Part shown: piece after piece, positions 9,178-18,775 of the stretch | How positions within the stretch are numbered: the stretch's first letter is position 1 | Layout of the letters: each line of letters starts with the position of its first letter | Position numbers and translations under genes: made by a program | NCBI GenBank assembly: GCA_019638455.1 | Contig: JAHBTU010000005.1 | Coordinates: 1 to 64,000, forward strand | Direction of reading: 5' to 3' | Length of the DNA stretch: 64,000 bases | Source of the DNA: Saprospiraceae bacterium | GTDB taxonomy: Bacteria; Bacteroidota; Bacteroidia; Chitinophagales; Saprospiraceae | The notes under the pieces: model-generated | Seen by the model: only the letters and a program-made list of their open reading frames with translations | The model's database searches: none | Told to the model about the DNA's origin: nothing

Positions 9178-9618
9178 GTGATAAAGCTTTATACCATCGG
9201 CTTCACGAACAAATCCGCTCGACAGTTTTTCGATTTGCTGCGCGACGGCGGTGTGACTAAAATCGTGGACACACGCATCAACAACGTGTCGCAACTCGCC
9301 GGATTCGCCAAAGGGCAGGACTTGGCCTTTTTCGCCCAAGCCGTCGGCGGCATGGGCTACGAGCACAACCTCGATTTTGCCCCCACCAAAGACCTGCTCT
9401 CCCAATACCGCGATAAAAAGCTCTCTTGGGACGAATACGCCACCGAATACCTCAACTTGCTCGACCGCCGCAAAGTCGCCCAAAAAACCGACATCGAAAG
9501 CCTCCACCGCCACTGCCTCCTGTGCAGCGAACACGGCCCCGAACATTGCCATCGCCGTCTGCTGGCTGAGTATCTTCAAGCCGTGCGCCCCGATATTGAG
9601 ATTGTACATTTGAAGTGA
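9178..9618 (+). CDS. DUF488 family protein (second, short copy)
   Basis: A 146-residue DUF488 protein with a GTG start directly after the Rpn stop codon. Opening LYTIGFTNKSARQFF, VDTRINN at residues 30-36, and C-S-E-x5-C-H-R with cysteines at 116 and 124. It is clearly a different lineage from the copy at 7542: lower similarity, no C-terminal extension, and an ELAGFAK-like loop (QLAGFAKGQDL) that the larger copy lacks. Two non-identical DUF488 proteins in one operon suggest a hetero-pair rather than a recent duplication. Confidence 0.9.
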   Translation: MIKLYTIGFTNKSARQFFDLLRDGGVTKIVDTRINNVSQLAGFAKGQDLAFFAQAVGGMGYEHNLDFAPTKDLLSQYRDKKLSWDEYATEYLNLLDRRKVAQKTDIESLHRHCLLCSEHGPEHCHRRLLAEYLQAVRPDIEIVHLK

Positions 9619-9678
9619 ATCAGCCCTGCCGAGCCGCTGCCATATTCTTTCAATCATCTCATTTCAAAGTTGAAAACC

Positions 9679-10341
9679 ATGAAAGCAACCTTCATCTGCC
9701 TCGCCAATTCATATAAAGAAGGCGGTCGCTGCGTCGCCGGGATTGAATGTCACAACGGCATACCACTTTGGAACGAACACGACAAGCCGCGCTGGATTCG
9801 CCCCGTCAGTGCCGACACGCCACACGGCGAGATTGATTCGCGCCTCTCCTACAAATTGAAATTGCTCGATGTCGTGGAAATGGACGTTTTCGACCCCGTG
9901 CCAGAGGGACATCAAGTAGAAAACGTGTTGTTCAACCCTAATTCTTTGAAAACAAAAGGCGTTTTTCCAGACCAAAAACTCGAAACACTGTGCGACCAAT
10001 ACCAACCCTTTTTGTTCGGCAATGCCTCCAACTCCGTCTCGGTCGAAGAAGCCAGCGAACTGTCCGAATCCCTCACGCTCATCAAGGTAGTTGACTTTCG
10101 ATTTGCCATAAAGCCCAACTTTGCCAACCCCGACAAGCCCCACGTCCGCCTACATTTCGATTTCAACAAAAATCAATACAACCTGCCCGTGACAGACCCC
10201 ATTTTCCTGCGCGAGATTCAATTCGACCAAAACTTTCTGAATAATGCGCCGCGGCTTTACCTATGCCTCTCGTTGGGCATCCTGCATGAGGGGCTGCACT
10301 ACAAACTCGTGGCAGGCATCATACCAGCGACACATTCTTAA
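9679..10341 (+). CDS. Dual-OB-like protein, possible nucleic-acid sensor
   Basis: A 220-residue cytoplasmic protein. The N-terminal pattern FICLANSYKEGGRCVAGIE and the motif W-I-R-P-V-S-A-D near residues 38-45 are what I recall of proteins named 'dual OB domain-containing'. The rest is beta-rich with a YLCLSLG segment before the C-terminus. OB folds usually bind nucleic acid or nucleotides; catalytic residues are not visible. The frame starts three codons earlier at a TTG, but ATG at 9679 is preferred. It lies 60 bp after the short DUF488 gene and reads in the same direction; from memory this type of gene is often next to DUF488 genes. The assignment rests on recall of the motif, not on a search. 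Confidence 0.65.
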   Translation: MKATFICLANSYKEGGRCVAGIECHNGIPLWNEHDKPRWIRPVSADTPHGEIDSRLSYKLKLLDVVEMDVFDPVPEGHQVENVLFNPNSLKTKGVFPDQKLETLCDQYQPFLFGNASNSVSVEEASELSESLTLIKVVDFRFAIKPNFANPDKPHVRLHFDFNKNQYNLPVTDPIFLREIQFDQNFLNNAPRLYLCLSLGILHEGLHYKLVAGIIPATHS

Positions 10342-10385
10342 CGAACTGTTTGATACCAAAGACATTCATATCCGGCAAGGCGTAC

Positions 10386-10393
10386 TACTTTTG
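10386..10393 (+). promoter_or_regulatory. Promoter -7 box for the OmpA-like gene
   Basis: TACTTTTG matches TAnnTTTG and lies 38 bp upstream of the start codon at 10432, in the gap after the DUF488 operon. Confidence 0.45.
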
Positions 10394-10431
10394 CATTAGT
10401 TTTTCAACGCACACAAACACCCTCCCCGCAC

Positions 10432-11184
10432 ATGAAGCAAACCGCTACCCTTTTCGCGCTTGCCCTTTGCATCGCCCCTCTCGCCAACATGGCAGCTCAG
10501 GAATTCCTCGTTCAAATCGCCGCGTATTCCGAAAAAATGCCCGATGCCTTTTTCAAGGAAAAAGGTGTTGAGAAGGTCGCTTGCACCAGCCAGATGGGAA
10601 TGCACAAGTACTTTGCCAGTGCTTGCCTCACTCGCGAGGACGCGGAAAAAGTACAGACGGAGATGATAGGCAAAGGCTTTCCCTATGCCATCATCATTGA
10701 TTTGGAAGAAGAAAGAGCGCTCAACGAAACCCATTGCCCCTACTTGCGCAATGGGAAGGCTTATGCCCAGTTGCTCAAAGGCACGGAGAAAGAGCGAAAC
10801 ATCTTTTTCGATTTTGGGAAACACAGCCTCGATGCCGAATCAAAAGAGGCGCTCGACTGGGTGTGTGCAAGACTCAAAGAAAATCGCGATTTCAAATTGA
10901 AAATAGAAGGCTACACCGATGGAGTAGGCAGCGCCACCGCCAATATGGAACTCGCAGGCAACCGCGCTCGCGCTGCTCGCAACTACCTCATTGGCAAAGG
11001 CGTGCGGGCAGATAGGATGTTCATCAAAATTTTTGGTGAGGCAGAGTCTTTGGCACCCAACTCGGAGGAAATCAGCGAAGGCGTCAAGCAAGACCTGCCA
11101 GAAAATCGCAAGTGGAACCGCCGGGTCAAACTACTCATCTTCGAGGGTGAGGATGAGGCGGACAACACCGCTGGCGGCAAATAA
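10432..11184 (+). CDS. OmpA-family protein with SPOR-like N-terminal part
   Basis: A 250-residue envelope protein. Signal peptide at residues 1-22 (ending MAAQ). Residues about 23-85 (FLVQIAAYSEK ... GMHKYFAS) resemble a SPOR domain, which binds peptidoglycan stripped of stem peptides. Residues about 122-240 form an OmpA C-terminal domain: NIFFDFGKHSLD, then IEGYTDGVGS with the diaminopimelate-binding aspartate, then NRARAARNYLIGKG and the final NRRVKLLI. So it should be periplasmic and attached to the cell wall. Its stop codon abuts the stop of the convergent gldF with no bases between. Confidence 0.88.
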   Translation: MKQTATLFALALCIAPLANMAAQEFLVQIAAYSEKMPDAFFKEKGVEKVACTSQMGMHKYFASACLTREDAEKVQTEMIGKGFPYAIIIDLEEERALNETHCPYLRNGKAYAQLLKGTEKERNIFFDFGKHSLDAESKEALDWVCARLKENRDFKLKIEGYTDGVGSATANMELAGNRARAARNYLIGKGVRADRMFIKIFGEAESLAPNSEEISEGVKQDLPENRKWNRRVKLLIFEGEDEADNTAGGK

Positions 11185-11916
11185 TCACCACCTGCGCCGC
11201 CCCAGCGACAGCACCGTGGCGGCGAGAAACAGCGCAATCACCGACAGGAAATAGACCACATCGCGGGTGTCGAGCACTCCGCGACTCACCGATTTGTAGT
11301 GGTATTCGATACCGATGGCCTGCACAATGTCGTCGGTTTTCCCGAAGAAGACAGGAAGCCTGCTGAGAAAATCAAAAGCAAGATAGACAAAGAAGCACAG
11401 GAACGTGGCAAGCACAAAAGCCACTATCTGATTGTTGGTGAGCGAGCTGGCAAATATGCCGATGGCCACAAAAGCGGCGGCAAGAAACAACAGGCCAATG
11501 TAAGAGCCAAGTATGCCCCCAGAGTCCAAGTTGCCCGGTGGCGCACCGAGCCGATACACCGCGAAATAATAGAGAACCGTTGGTACCAATGCAAAAACCA
11601 CCAAGACAAAGCAAGCGAGGAATTTGCCGCCCACAATCTGCCAATCAGTGATGGGGCGCGTCACCAAAAGCTCAATCGTACCCGTTTGCTTCTCCTCGGC
11701 GAACGTCCGCATCGTGACCGCCGGAATGAGAAACATGAACACCATCGGCGCGATGCCAAACAGCGTGTCAAGGTTCGCGTAGTTGTTGTCCAGCACACTA
11801 AATTCTGGAAACACCCACATGACCAGCCCCATCAGCACCAGAAACACCCCAATGACGATGTAGCCGATGAGAGAAGAGAAAAAGGTGTTTATTTCTTTGC
11901 GAAAAATCGAAAACAT
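11185..11916 (-). CDS. gldF: ABC transporter permease, GldF-like
   Basis: A 243-residue six-helix inner-membrane permease of the ABC-2 type. The N-terminus IFRKEINTFFSSLIGYIVIGVF and the region RTFAEEKQTGTIELLVTRP match GldF, the permease of the GldAFG complex needed for gliding in Flavobacterium. The length (about 241 in Flavobacterium) agrees. The ATPase partner gldA is upstream on the same strand, 68 bp away. GldG, which normally follows gldF, is absent: the next gene is the convergent OmpA-like gene. Confidence 0.88.
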   Translation of the reverse strand: MFSIFRKEINTFFSSLIGYIVIGVFLVLMGLVMWVFPEFSVLDNNYANLDTLFGIAPMVFMFLIPAVTMRTFAEEKQTGTIELLVTRPITDWQIVGGKFLACFVLVVFALVPTVLYYFAVYRLGAPPGNLDSGGILGSYIGLLFLAAAFVAIGIFASSLTNNQIVAFVLATFLCFFVYLAFDFLSRLPVFFGKTDDIVQAIGIEYHYKSVSRGVLDTRDVVYFLSVIALFLAATVLSLGRRRW

Positions 11917-11984
11917 GATAAGTCAAAAATGCGCGAGCGTCTTGACGAAGCCCGTTTCAGTCGCTGAATAAGAATGGTGTCGCC

Positions 11985-12890
<906 letters not shown>

Positions 12891-12945
12891 AAGCTTGGGC
12901 TGAACGGTTGTTGGGGTGTTTTTGCATTTTGGGAAAATCAAGCGG

Positions 12946-12953
12946 CAAACTTA
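12946..12953 (-). promoter_or_regulatory. Promoter -7 box for gldA-gldF
   Basis: The minus strand reads TAAGTTTG, a full match to TAnnTTTG, giving a leader of roughly 50 nt before the gldA start. Confidence 0.5.
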
Positions 12954-13147
12954 CATGAAAATCCCGTTCGCGCAGAAATGAGATGAAAAAACAAGCACCT
13001 CAACGAAGCAAGGTAGGAAGCGGACGGGGTAGAAAACGTCCGGCGCAAAACACTTTCGTTTTTCATCAAAGCAAAAGGCAAACGAAAAACCACCCACCGC
13101 CGTTTGACCGTATATCCCATCAAAACTAGTTTCAAAAATCAAAAACC

Positions 13148-13858
13148 ATGCACTTAAAAACATTTGCAACCACCTTGTGGCTATGCTTCGCCACCCTTGC
13201 GCTTCAAGCCCAAACGGCCCCCTCCCATGCGGGTCTCGACTCACTCTTGCAAAAACACGTCTCCGAAACAGGACGGGTGAACTACAAAGCCTTGAAGGCA
13301 GACAAAGACGCGCTGGCTGCTTATTGCCAGACCCTAAGCGACCATCCCGTGCAAGACTCATGGGCACGCGAGGAAAAATTGGCTTATTGGCTCAACGCCT
13401 ACAACGCCTTCACCCTCAAACTCGTCGTGGACAACTACCCCGCCAAGAGCATCATGAACTTCGACGGCGGCAAAACATGGGACGTGAAACGCATCAAACT
13501 CGGCGACAAAAAATACAGCCTCAATAACATCGAAAACGACATCATCCGCCCGCAGTTCAAAGACCCACGCATCCATTTTGCCGTCAACTGCGCCGCCAAA
13601 TCGTGCCCCCCGCTTTGGAATCGTGCCTACACCGCCGAAAACCTCGACTCCGCACTCGATACCCGCGCGCGTGCCTTCATCAACGACACGAATTACAACA
13701 CCCTTTCCGAATCCAAAGCCTCGGTCAGCAAGATTTTCGAGTGGTATGCCTCCGACTTTGGCGACCTCAAGAAATACCTGAATCAATACGCGACGACCCG
13801 GTTGAAAAGCAGCGCGGTGGTCACGTTTAAAGACTACGATTGGGGCCTGAACGAGTGA
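13148..13858 (+). CDS. Secreted DUF547 protein
   Basis: A 236-residue protein with a signal peptide (residues 1-22, ending LQAQ) and one DUF547 domain filling the rest. Landmarks: KLAYWLNAYNAFTLKLVVD, then IHFAVNCAAKSCPPLW, whose conserved cysteine and histidine resemble a papain-like or transglutaminase-like pocket, and a C-terminal FEWYASDFG. DUF547 proteins occur widely and their activity is unknown. A terminator follows directly, so the gene is a single unit. Confidence 0.88.
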   Translation: MHLKTFATTLWLCFATLALQAQTAPSHAGLDSLLQKHVSETGRVNYKALKADKDALAAYCQTLSDHPVQDSWAREEKLAYWLNAYNAFTLKLVVDNYPAKSIMNFDGGKTWDVKRIKLGDKKYSLNNIENDIIRPQFKDPRIHFAVNCAAKSCPPLWNRAYTAENLDSALDTRARAFINDTNYNTLSESKASVSKIFEWYASDFGDLKKYLNQYATTRLKSSAVVTFKDYDWGLNE

Positions 13859-13880
13859 TTCGGAACTCCCGTCAACAAGC

Positions 13881-13919
13881 GCCCCATGCCGACAATTGGT
13901 TGGCATGGGGCATTTTTTT
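13881..13919 (+). terminator. Intrinsic terminator of the DUF547 gene
   Basis: Perfect 10-bp GC-rich stem (13881-13890 with 13902-13911), 11-nt loop, then A followed by T7. It begins 22 bp after the stop codon. Confidence 0.85.
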
Positions 13920-14298
13920 GTGCCCGGAGCAGCATCGCGCCATTTTTACAGCCCCTCCATGCGGGTTGCCTAAACACAATTTTTGAATGACGGAACAAGC
14001 CAAATTGCCCTTTCGTCGCGGATTTTCTTTTTCAAAATTCTAATGTTAAAAATGTCGGGCAATTGATGATTTTCCTGTAACCTTGCCAAAAATTTTTAAA
14101 AAAAATGAAGCACCGATTTTTTAGCCGATAACATTTCAAACGACTGAAAATCATAGGATTAAACTTTATTTTCAAACTGTTTTGCAAAAATAGTTCCTAA
14201 CAATGCTTCCCCATTTTTCCAAACTGGCCTTTGGTTTGCTAAGGCCGTTTTGCCCAGCAATGATTTCTTTATTTTTTCAATCTTAATCCCTCTTGCAG
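13920..14298. other. AT-rich leader region of rpoN
   Basis: About 380 bp, clearly more AT-rich than the coding DNA around it, with no gene. TAACCTTG at 14078-14085 is one base from the -7 consensus and could start rpoN with a leader of about 200 nt. Nothing else is recognised. Confidence 0.4.
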
Positions 14299-15969
14299 AT
14301 GGCATCTAACTACGGACCAAAACAGACCCTCACCCAAAAACTTCAGCAAAAACTCTCGCCCCAGCAGATTCAACTGATGAAACTGCTACAAATCCCAACG
14401 GCTACACTTGAGCAGCGCATCCAAGAAGAATTGGAAGTCAACCCCGCGCTCGAAGAAGGCGACGAAACCGCCGACCTCACCGAGGGAATGTCAGAAATGG
14501 ACCTCGCCGATGCCGACTTGAGCTACTACGAACGCGAACAAAAATCCGAATCGGGCGAAAACGGGTCGGACGCCGAAGTCAACGACGGCGATGCTTCGAG
14601 CGACGCGGAATTGCTCGACGAAATAGACCGCGACACCTCGGAAGACTATGCCGATGAAGAAGAAGCCGTCAGCCTCCGCGACGACGATGTGGAACTTGAC
14701 GACTATCTCATGGACTTCATAGAAGACGACCCGGCTACCTACAAAACCCGCGACGAAGGACGAGGTGGCGACGAGGAGGAGAAAACAGTGCCACTCGCCT
14801 TTGAAAACACCTTCCACGAATATCTCGAACAACAACTCGGCCTGCTCGACCTCGACGACGAGCGCGAACGCGCCATCGCTATGCAAATCATCGGCTCCAT
14901 TGACGACGACGGCTACCTGCGCCGCGAGACCGCTGCCATGGTAGACGATTTGCTCTTTAGCCAAAACATATCCACCCACGAAAAAGAAATCAATCGAATC
15001 CTCGCCAAAATACAACAGTTCGACCCCCCCGGCACAGGCGCCCGCGACTTGCGTGAATGTCTCTTGCTCCAACTCCACCACCGCCTCCGGCAGGATGAGG
15101 ACAGCCTATCGTACGAAGAAAAACTGGCCGTCCAAATCGCCATTCGCATCATTGACCACTTCTTCGACGAGTTCACCAAAAAGCACTACCAGAAGCTCTG
15201 CCGCCAGCTCAACATTGACGAGGAAGACCTCAAATGCGCGGTGGATGAAATACTGAAGCTCAATCCCAAACCCGCCAGCGGATTTGCCACCCGCGGCGAC
15301 CGGGCGCTCAACTATGTGGTGCCAGACTTTCTCGTGAACAACCGCGACGGCGAGCTCGAGCTCACCCTCAATGCCCGCAACGCGCCCGACCTCCGCATCA
15401 ACGACCAATACCGCGACATGCTCAAAGCATTCCACGCGGGCCGCAATGGTCGCCGCCCGACGAAGAAGGAAAAGGAAGCCGTCTTGTTCATCAAGCAAAA
15501 AATTGATAGCGCCAAATGGTTCATTGATGCCATCAAGCAGCGCCAGCAAACCATGATGCTCACGATGGGGGCCATTCTCAAACACCAATACGATTACTTC
15601 CTCACAGGCGACCAGAAGAAGCTCCGCCCCATGATTCTGAAAGACATCGCCGACACGACCGGATTGGACATCTCAACCGTGAGCCGGGTGGCAAACTCAA
15701 AATATGTCCAAACCGAATTTGGCACCAAGCGCCTCAAAGACTTTTTCTCCGAAAGCCTGAGCACCCAAGACGGCGAGGAGGTCTCTACTTTGGAAGTGAA
15801 AAAAATCCTTACCGACATCATCGGGGAGGAAAACAAGCGCCGCCCGCTTTCCGATGAAAAGCTCAAATCCATGTTGATGAAAAAAGGCTACAACATCGCT
15901 CGGCGCACCGTGGCGAAATACCGGGAGCAACTGAACATCCCGGTGGCACGCTTGAGAAAAGGGCTTTGA
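14299..15969 (+). CDS. rpoN: RNA polymerase sigma-54 factor
   Basis: A 556-residue sigma-54. Region I at the N-terminus is glutamine- and leucine-rich (QKLQQKLSPQQIQLMKLLQ, then LEQRIQEELEVNPALEE). Residues about 55-160 are a very acidic region II, longer than usual. Core-binding and HTH regions follow, and the RpoN box ARRTVAKYRE sits at about residues 534-543. It binds core RNA polymerase and the -24/-12 promoters, and needs an AAA+ activator, none of which is encoded in this window. The frame opens at TTG two codons earlier, but ATG at 14299 is the normal start. Confidence 0.96.
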   Translation: MASNYGPKQTLTQKLQQKLSPQQIQLMKLLQIPTATLEQRIQEELEVNPALEEGDETADLTEGMSEMDLADADLSYYEREQKSESGENGSDAEVNDGDASSDAELLDEIDRDTSEDYADEEEAVSLRDDDVELDDYLMDFIEDDPATYKTRDEGRGGDEEEKTVPLAFENTFHEYLEQQLGLLDLDDERERAIAMQIIGSIDDDGYLRRETAAMVDDLLFSQNISTHEKEINRILAKIQQFDPPGTGARDLRECLLLQLHHRLRQDEDSLSYEEKLAVQIAIRIIDHFFDEFTKKHYQKLCRQLNIDEEDLKCAVDEILKLNPKPASGFATRGDRALNYVVPDFLVNNRDGELELTLNARNAPDLRINDQYRDMLKAFHAGRNGRRPTKKEKEAVLFIKQKIDSAKWFIDAIKQRQQTMMLTMGAILKHQYDYFLTGDQKKLRPMILKDIADTTGLDISTVSRVANSKYVQTEFGTKRLKDFFSESLSTQDGEEVSTLEVKKILTDIIGEENKRRPLSDEKLKSMLMKKGYNIARRTVAKYREQLNIPVARLRKGL

Positions 15970-15989
15970 GTAACGCGCGGGCAGCGCCA

Positions 15990-17291
15990 TCAACCGAGCA
16001 CGCTCGCGTTCATCAACTCTTCGATTTCTTCCAATTCGATTGGAATGTTTTCAAACAAATCCACCGGGCCATTGTCGGTGATGAGGATGTTGTTTTCGAG
16101 ACGGATGCCGAGGCGCTCGTCAGGAATGTAAATGCCCGGCTCGCAGGTGAACACCATGCCGGCGCGGAATGGCTCATAGCGGTGCATAAGGTCGTGCACA
16201 TCAAGACCGAGATGATGGCTTGTGCCGTGCATAAAGTATTTTTTGTAGGCAGGCTTGTCTTTTTCCTGCTTCTCTATGTCTTCGCGGCTGATAAGCCCAA
16301 GCCCAAGCAACTCGCTTTCCATGATTTTGCCCACCTCTTTGTGATACTCCTCCAACGTGTTGCCCGGCACGAGCATGGTTTTGGCCTCTTTCATCACGCG
16401 GTGCACGGCGTTATAGACGGCGCGCTGGCGGTCGCTGAACTGACCATTCACCGGAATAGAGCGCGTGAGGTCCGCATTGTAATTGGCGTATTCGCAACCA
16501 AAGTCCATAAGCACCACGTCGCCGTCCTTGCACTGTTGATTGTTCTCGACGTAGTGAAGCACGCAAGCATTCTTCCCCGACCCGATGATAGGCGTGTAGG
16601 CGTGCCCGGTGGCACCGTTGCGGATGAACTCATGGATGATTTCCGCCTCTATCTCATATTCCCACACGCCAGGCCGGGCGAATTCGAGCACACGGCGAAA
16701 TGCCTTGCCCGTGATGTCAATGCAGTGCTGAATGGCATCCACCTCCCATTGGCTTTTCACCGTCTGGAGCTTTTTCAGGATAGGCTGTGAGCGGTGAATG
16801 GTGTGTGCCGGGTAGCGGTCGCGGACATATTTGGCGTAGCGCAAATCGCGGGTCTCCACTGGCGAGAGATACCGGTCGTTTTCGTTGAGATTCAGGTAGA
16901 TACCGTCTGCGAGCAATATCATCTCGTTCACGACCTGCTCGGCCTCGTCGAGGAAATACACCTTTTCGATGCCCGAAGCCTGTTGAGCCTCTTCCTTGGT
17001 GTACTTGTGGCCCTCCCACACGGCGAGGTGCTCATCGGTGCGGCGGATGAGCAGCACCTCTTTGTGCTCATCTTTGGGGCAGTCCGGGAAGAGAAGGAGC
17101 ATAGTTTCCTCTTGGTCAATGCCAGAAAGCCAGTATAGCCCCGCGTTTTGGCGGAACGGGAAAAATTGGTCGCCAGAGCGGGGCATCTGGTCGTTCGAGT
17201 TGAAAACGGCGATAGCGCCCGGTTTCATCTCGCGGGTGAAGCGTTTGCGATTGTGTTGGAAGAGGTCAGGGCTGAGCGCTTTGTATTTCAT
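15990..17291 (-). CDS. pepP: Xaa-Pro aminopeptidase (aminopeptidase P)
   Basis: A 433-residue M24 metallopeptidase that removes N-terminal residues ahead of proline. The N-terminal creatinase-like domain contains FFPFRQNAGLYWLSGI; the catalytic pita-bread domain has the metal ligands in VLMDFGCEYANYNADLTRSIPV (two Asp), HGTSHHLGLDVHD (His), CEPGIYIPDE (Glu) and GIRLENNILIT (Glu). Length and order fit bacterial PepP. It converges with rpoN at its 3' end. Confidence 0.94.
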   Translation of the reverse strand: MKYKALSPDLFQHNRKRFTREMKPGAIAVFNSNDQMPRSGDQFFPFRQNAGLYWLSGIDQEETMLLLFPDCPKDEHKEVLLIRRTDEHLAVWEGHKYTKEEAQQASGIEKVYFLDEAEQVVNEMILLADGIYLNLNENDRYLSPVETRDLRYAKYVRDRYPAHTIHRSQPILKKLQTVKSQWEVDAIQHCIDITGKAFRRVLEFARPGVWEYEIEAEIIHEFIRNGATGHAYTPIIGSGKNACVLHYVENNQQCKDGDVVLMDFGCEYANYNADLTRSIPVNGQFSDRQRAVYNAVHRVMKEAKTMLVPGNTLEEYHKEVGKIMESELLGLGLISREDIEKQEKDKPAYKKYFMHGTSHHLGLDVHDLMHRYEPFRAGMVFTCEPGIYIPDERLGIRLENNILITDNGPVDLFENIPIELEEIEELMNASVLG

Positions 17292-17464
17292 GTTGAGTAC
17301 GATTATGAAAAATTTCTCGGCGCAAGAATGAGACTTTTGCCGAAATCTGCAAGTCGCGCCTTTTGTTAAAATTTAGGTTTGTCATCGCTTGGCATCCTAT
17401 CGCCACGCTCCGAGCGCGGCGCGGCCTTGCGCGGCTCGATACGGCAATTTTTTTTGTCTTAAAA
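17292..17464. other. Short intergenic region
   Basis: The gap between pepP and the gcvH promoter holds no gene or repeat that I recognise. Confidence 0.4.
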
Positions 17465-17494
17465 TTTGCCCCAAAACCAAAAGCACTACATTTG
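17465..17494 (+). promoter_or_regulatory. Probable native gcvH promoter, now cut off by an IS4 element
   Basis: TTTG at 17465, an 18-bp spacer, then TACATTTG at 17487-17494: a full match to the Bacteroidota promoter pattern. The IS4 element begins 31 bp downstream. Removing it and one target copy would give a leader of about 45 nt to gcvH at 18776. Confidence 0.65.
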
Positions 17495-17525
17495 CCGTCA
17501 GTCGAACGACTCAATCATTTTTCAC

Positions 17526-18747
17526 TTTGAAAGGGTACACATTTTCCGGTTAAGAAACCGGGCTTAGTTCTTTGAAAAGTCGGAAAAGAAAAATGGAGGG
17601 GAAATTTGTGGTTCCTAATCAAAATCCCCCCTTCCATATGCGCCGAAGCGCCCACAAAGATATTCTCGATTTTTTACACAGGGTCATACCCGGGTCCAGC
17701 AGCGGCCAATTGTCCAGGCGTGTTTGCCTGATGGCGAGCCTGATCCAAGCCTGCGTGCGCAACGGGCACTGTCGTTTGGAGAGTTTGAGCGAGGCCACGG
17801 AGGCTTACCGGGCGAGGAAGAAGTCCAGCCTGTTGCAGCAGGCCAAGCGTTGGCTGGGCAACAAGTGGACCGATTGGCAGACCTTTTACCTGCCCTTCGC
17901 CCAGTACTTTTTGCTGGGCTTGGCGGACAAGGGCGAGCTCGTGCTGGTCATGGACGGCAGCCAGACGGGCTCGGCCAACACGACGTTGATGCTCTCGGTC
18001 ATGTGCCGAGGCTTTGCCATTCCGGTGGCTTGGGTGGTCAAAAAGGGGGAAAAGGGGCATTTCCCAGAGGAGATGCACACCGACCTGGTCAAAATGGTCG
18101 CCCACTTTTGTCCGCCGGGCTTCAGGATCGTGCTCTTGGGCGACGGGGAGTTTGACGGTCAGGGCCTGCGGCAGTGGTGTGTGGAGAACGGTTGGCTGTT
18201 CGTGGTCAGGACGTCCTCGGACCGCCTCATCGACTTTGACGGCGAGGTCGCACGCTTCGACTCTTTGCGTACCACCCGCAGCATTTGCTTTATCGGGGGC
18301 GCCCTGCCGCTGGCAAACGCGGTGTACTGGCGCGGAAAAGGGCACTCAAAGCCCCTGTTCCTGTTGACCAACCTCGAACTGGGCCACGAGGCCTGCCATT
18401 ACTACAAACGGAGGTTCAAGATCGAAACCTTGTTCAAGCACCTCAAGTCTGCCGGCTTCTACCTCCACAAGACACGGCTGAAATGTCCCAAAAAACTGGC
18501 AAACCTGATCATCGTGGCCGCTTTCTCCTTCGTCCTCAGTTTTTGCATGGGGGTGTTCATCAAGGAAAAAGAGCCAGTCGAAAGGCTCGAGGTCATCGTT
18601 CGAAAGGACAGGTTGCCCAAAATAGGCCCCATCGCAATCGCACAACTGGCCATCAGGAACGACTGCGACTGCGTCATTAACTTCTTTTCCGAATTGTCAA
18701 AGAACTTCGACTGGGTTTTTACCTGAAAAAATGTGTACCCTTTGAAA
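17526..18747 (+). mobile_element. IS4-family insertion sequence, copy 1 (complete)
   Basis: A 1222-bp element. Ends share the inverted repeat TTTSAAAGGGTACACATTTT (S is G on the left and C on the right; the rest is identical). An 8-bp perfect target duplication, TTTTTCAC, flanks it at 17518-17525 and 18748-18755. One intact transposase gene fills it. The terminal GGGTACACATTT core is shared with the second IS4 copy at 30620. Perfect ends, an intact gene and an exact target duplication indicate a recent insertion. Confidence 0.9.
17593..18726 (+). CDS. IS4-family transposase
   Basis: A 377-residue DDE transposase. Catalytic aspartates are in VMDGSQTG and LLGDGEFDG; the glutamate lies in the IS4 signature Y(2)R(3)E(6)K, visible as Y-KR-R-FKI-E-TLFKHL-K. 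The frame opens at a TTG at 17572; ATG at 17593 places the conserved PPFHMRRSAHKD segment at a position like that of the second copy. The two IS4 transposases are similar along their full length but clearly diverged, so they are two related elements, not one duplicated recently. The gene reads in the same direction as gcvH. Confidence 0.92.
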   Translation: MEGKFVVPNQNPPFHMRRSAHKDILDFLHRVIPGSSSGQLSRRVCLMASLIQACVRNGHCRLESLSEATEAYRARKKSSLLQQAKRWLGNKWTDWQTFYLPFAQYFLLGLADKGELVLVMDGSQTGSANTTLMLSVMCRGFAIPVAWVVKKGEKGHFPEEMHTDLVKMVAHFCPPGFRIVLLGDGEFDGQGLRQWCVENGWLFVVRTSSDRLIDFDGEVARFDSLRTTRSICFIGGALPLANAVYWRGKGHSKPLFLLTNLELGHEACHYYKRRFKIETLFKHLKSAGFYLHKTRLKCPKKLANLIIVAAFSFVLSFCMGVFIKEKEPVERLEVIVRKDRLPKIGPIAIAQLAIRNDCDCVINFFSELSKNFDWVFT

Positions 18748-18775
18748 TTTTTCACTCAACATTGACAACAGCGAA

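Noticed and set aside
17526..18747. 7-bp target copies TTTGAAA right beside GGGTAC
   Set aside because: These bases belong to the terminal inverted repeat, because the second copy has TTTCAGG at the same place; the true duplication is TTTTTCAC.
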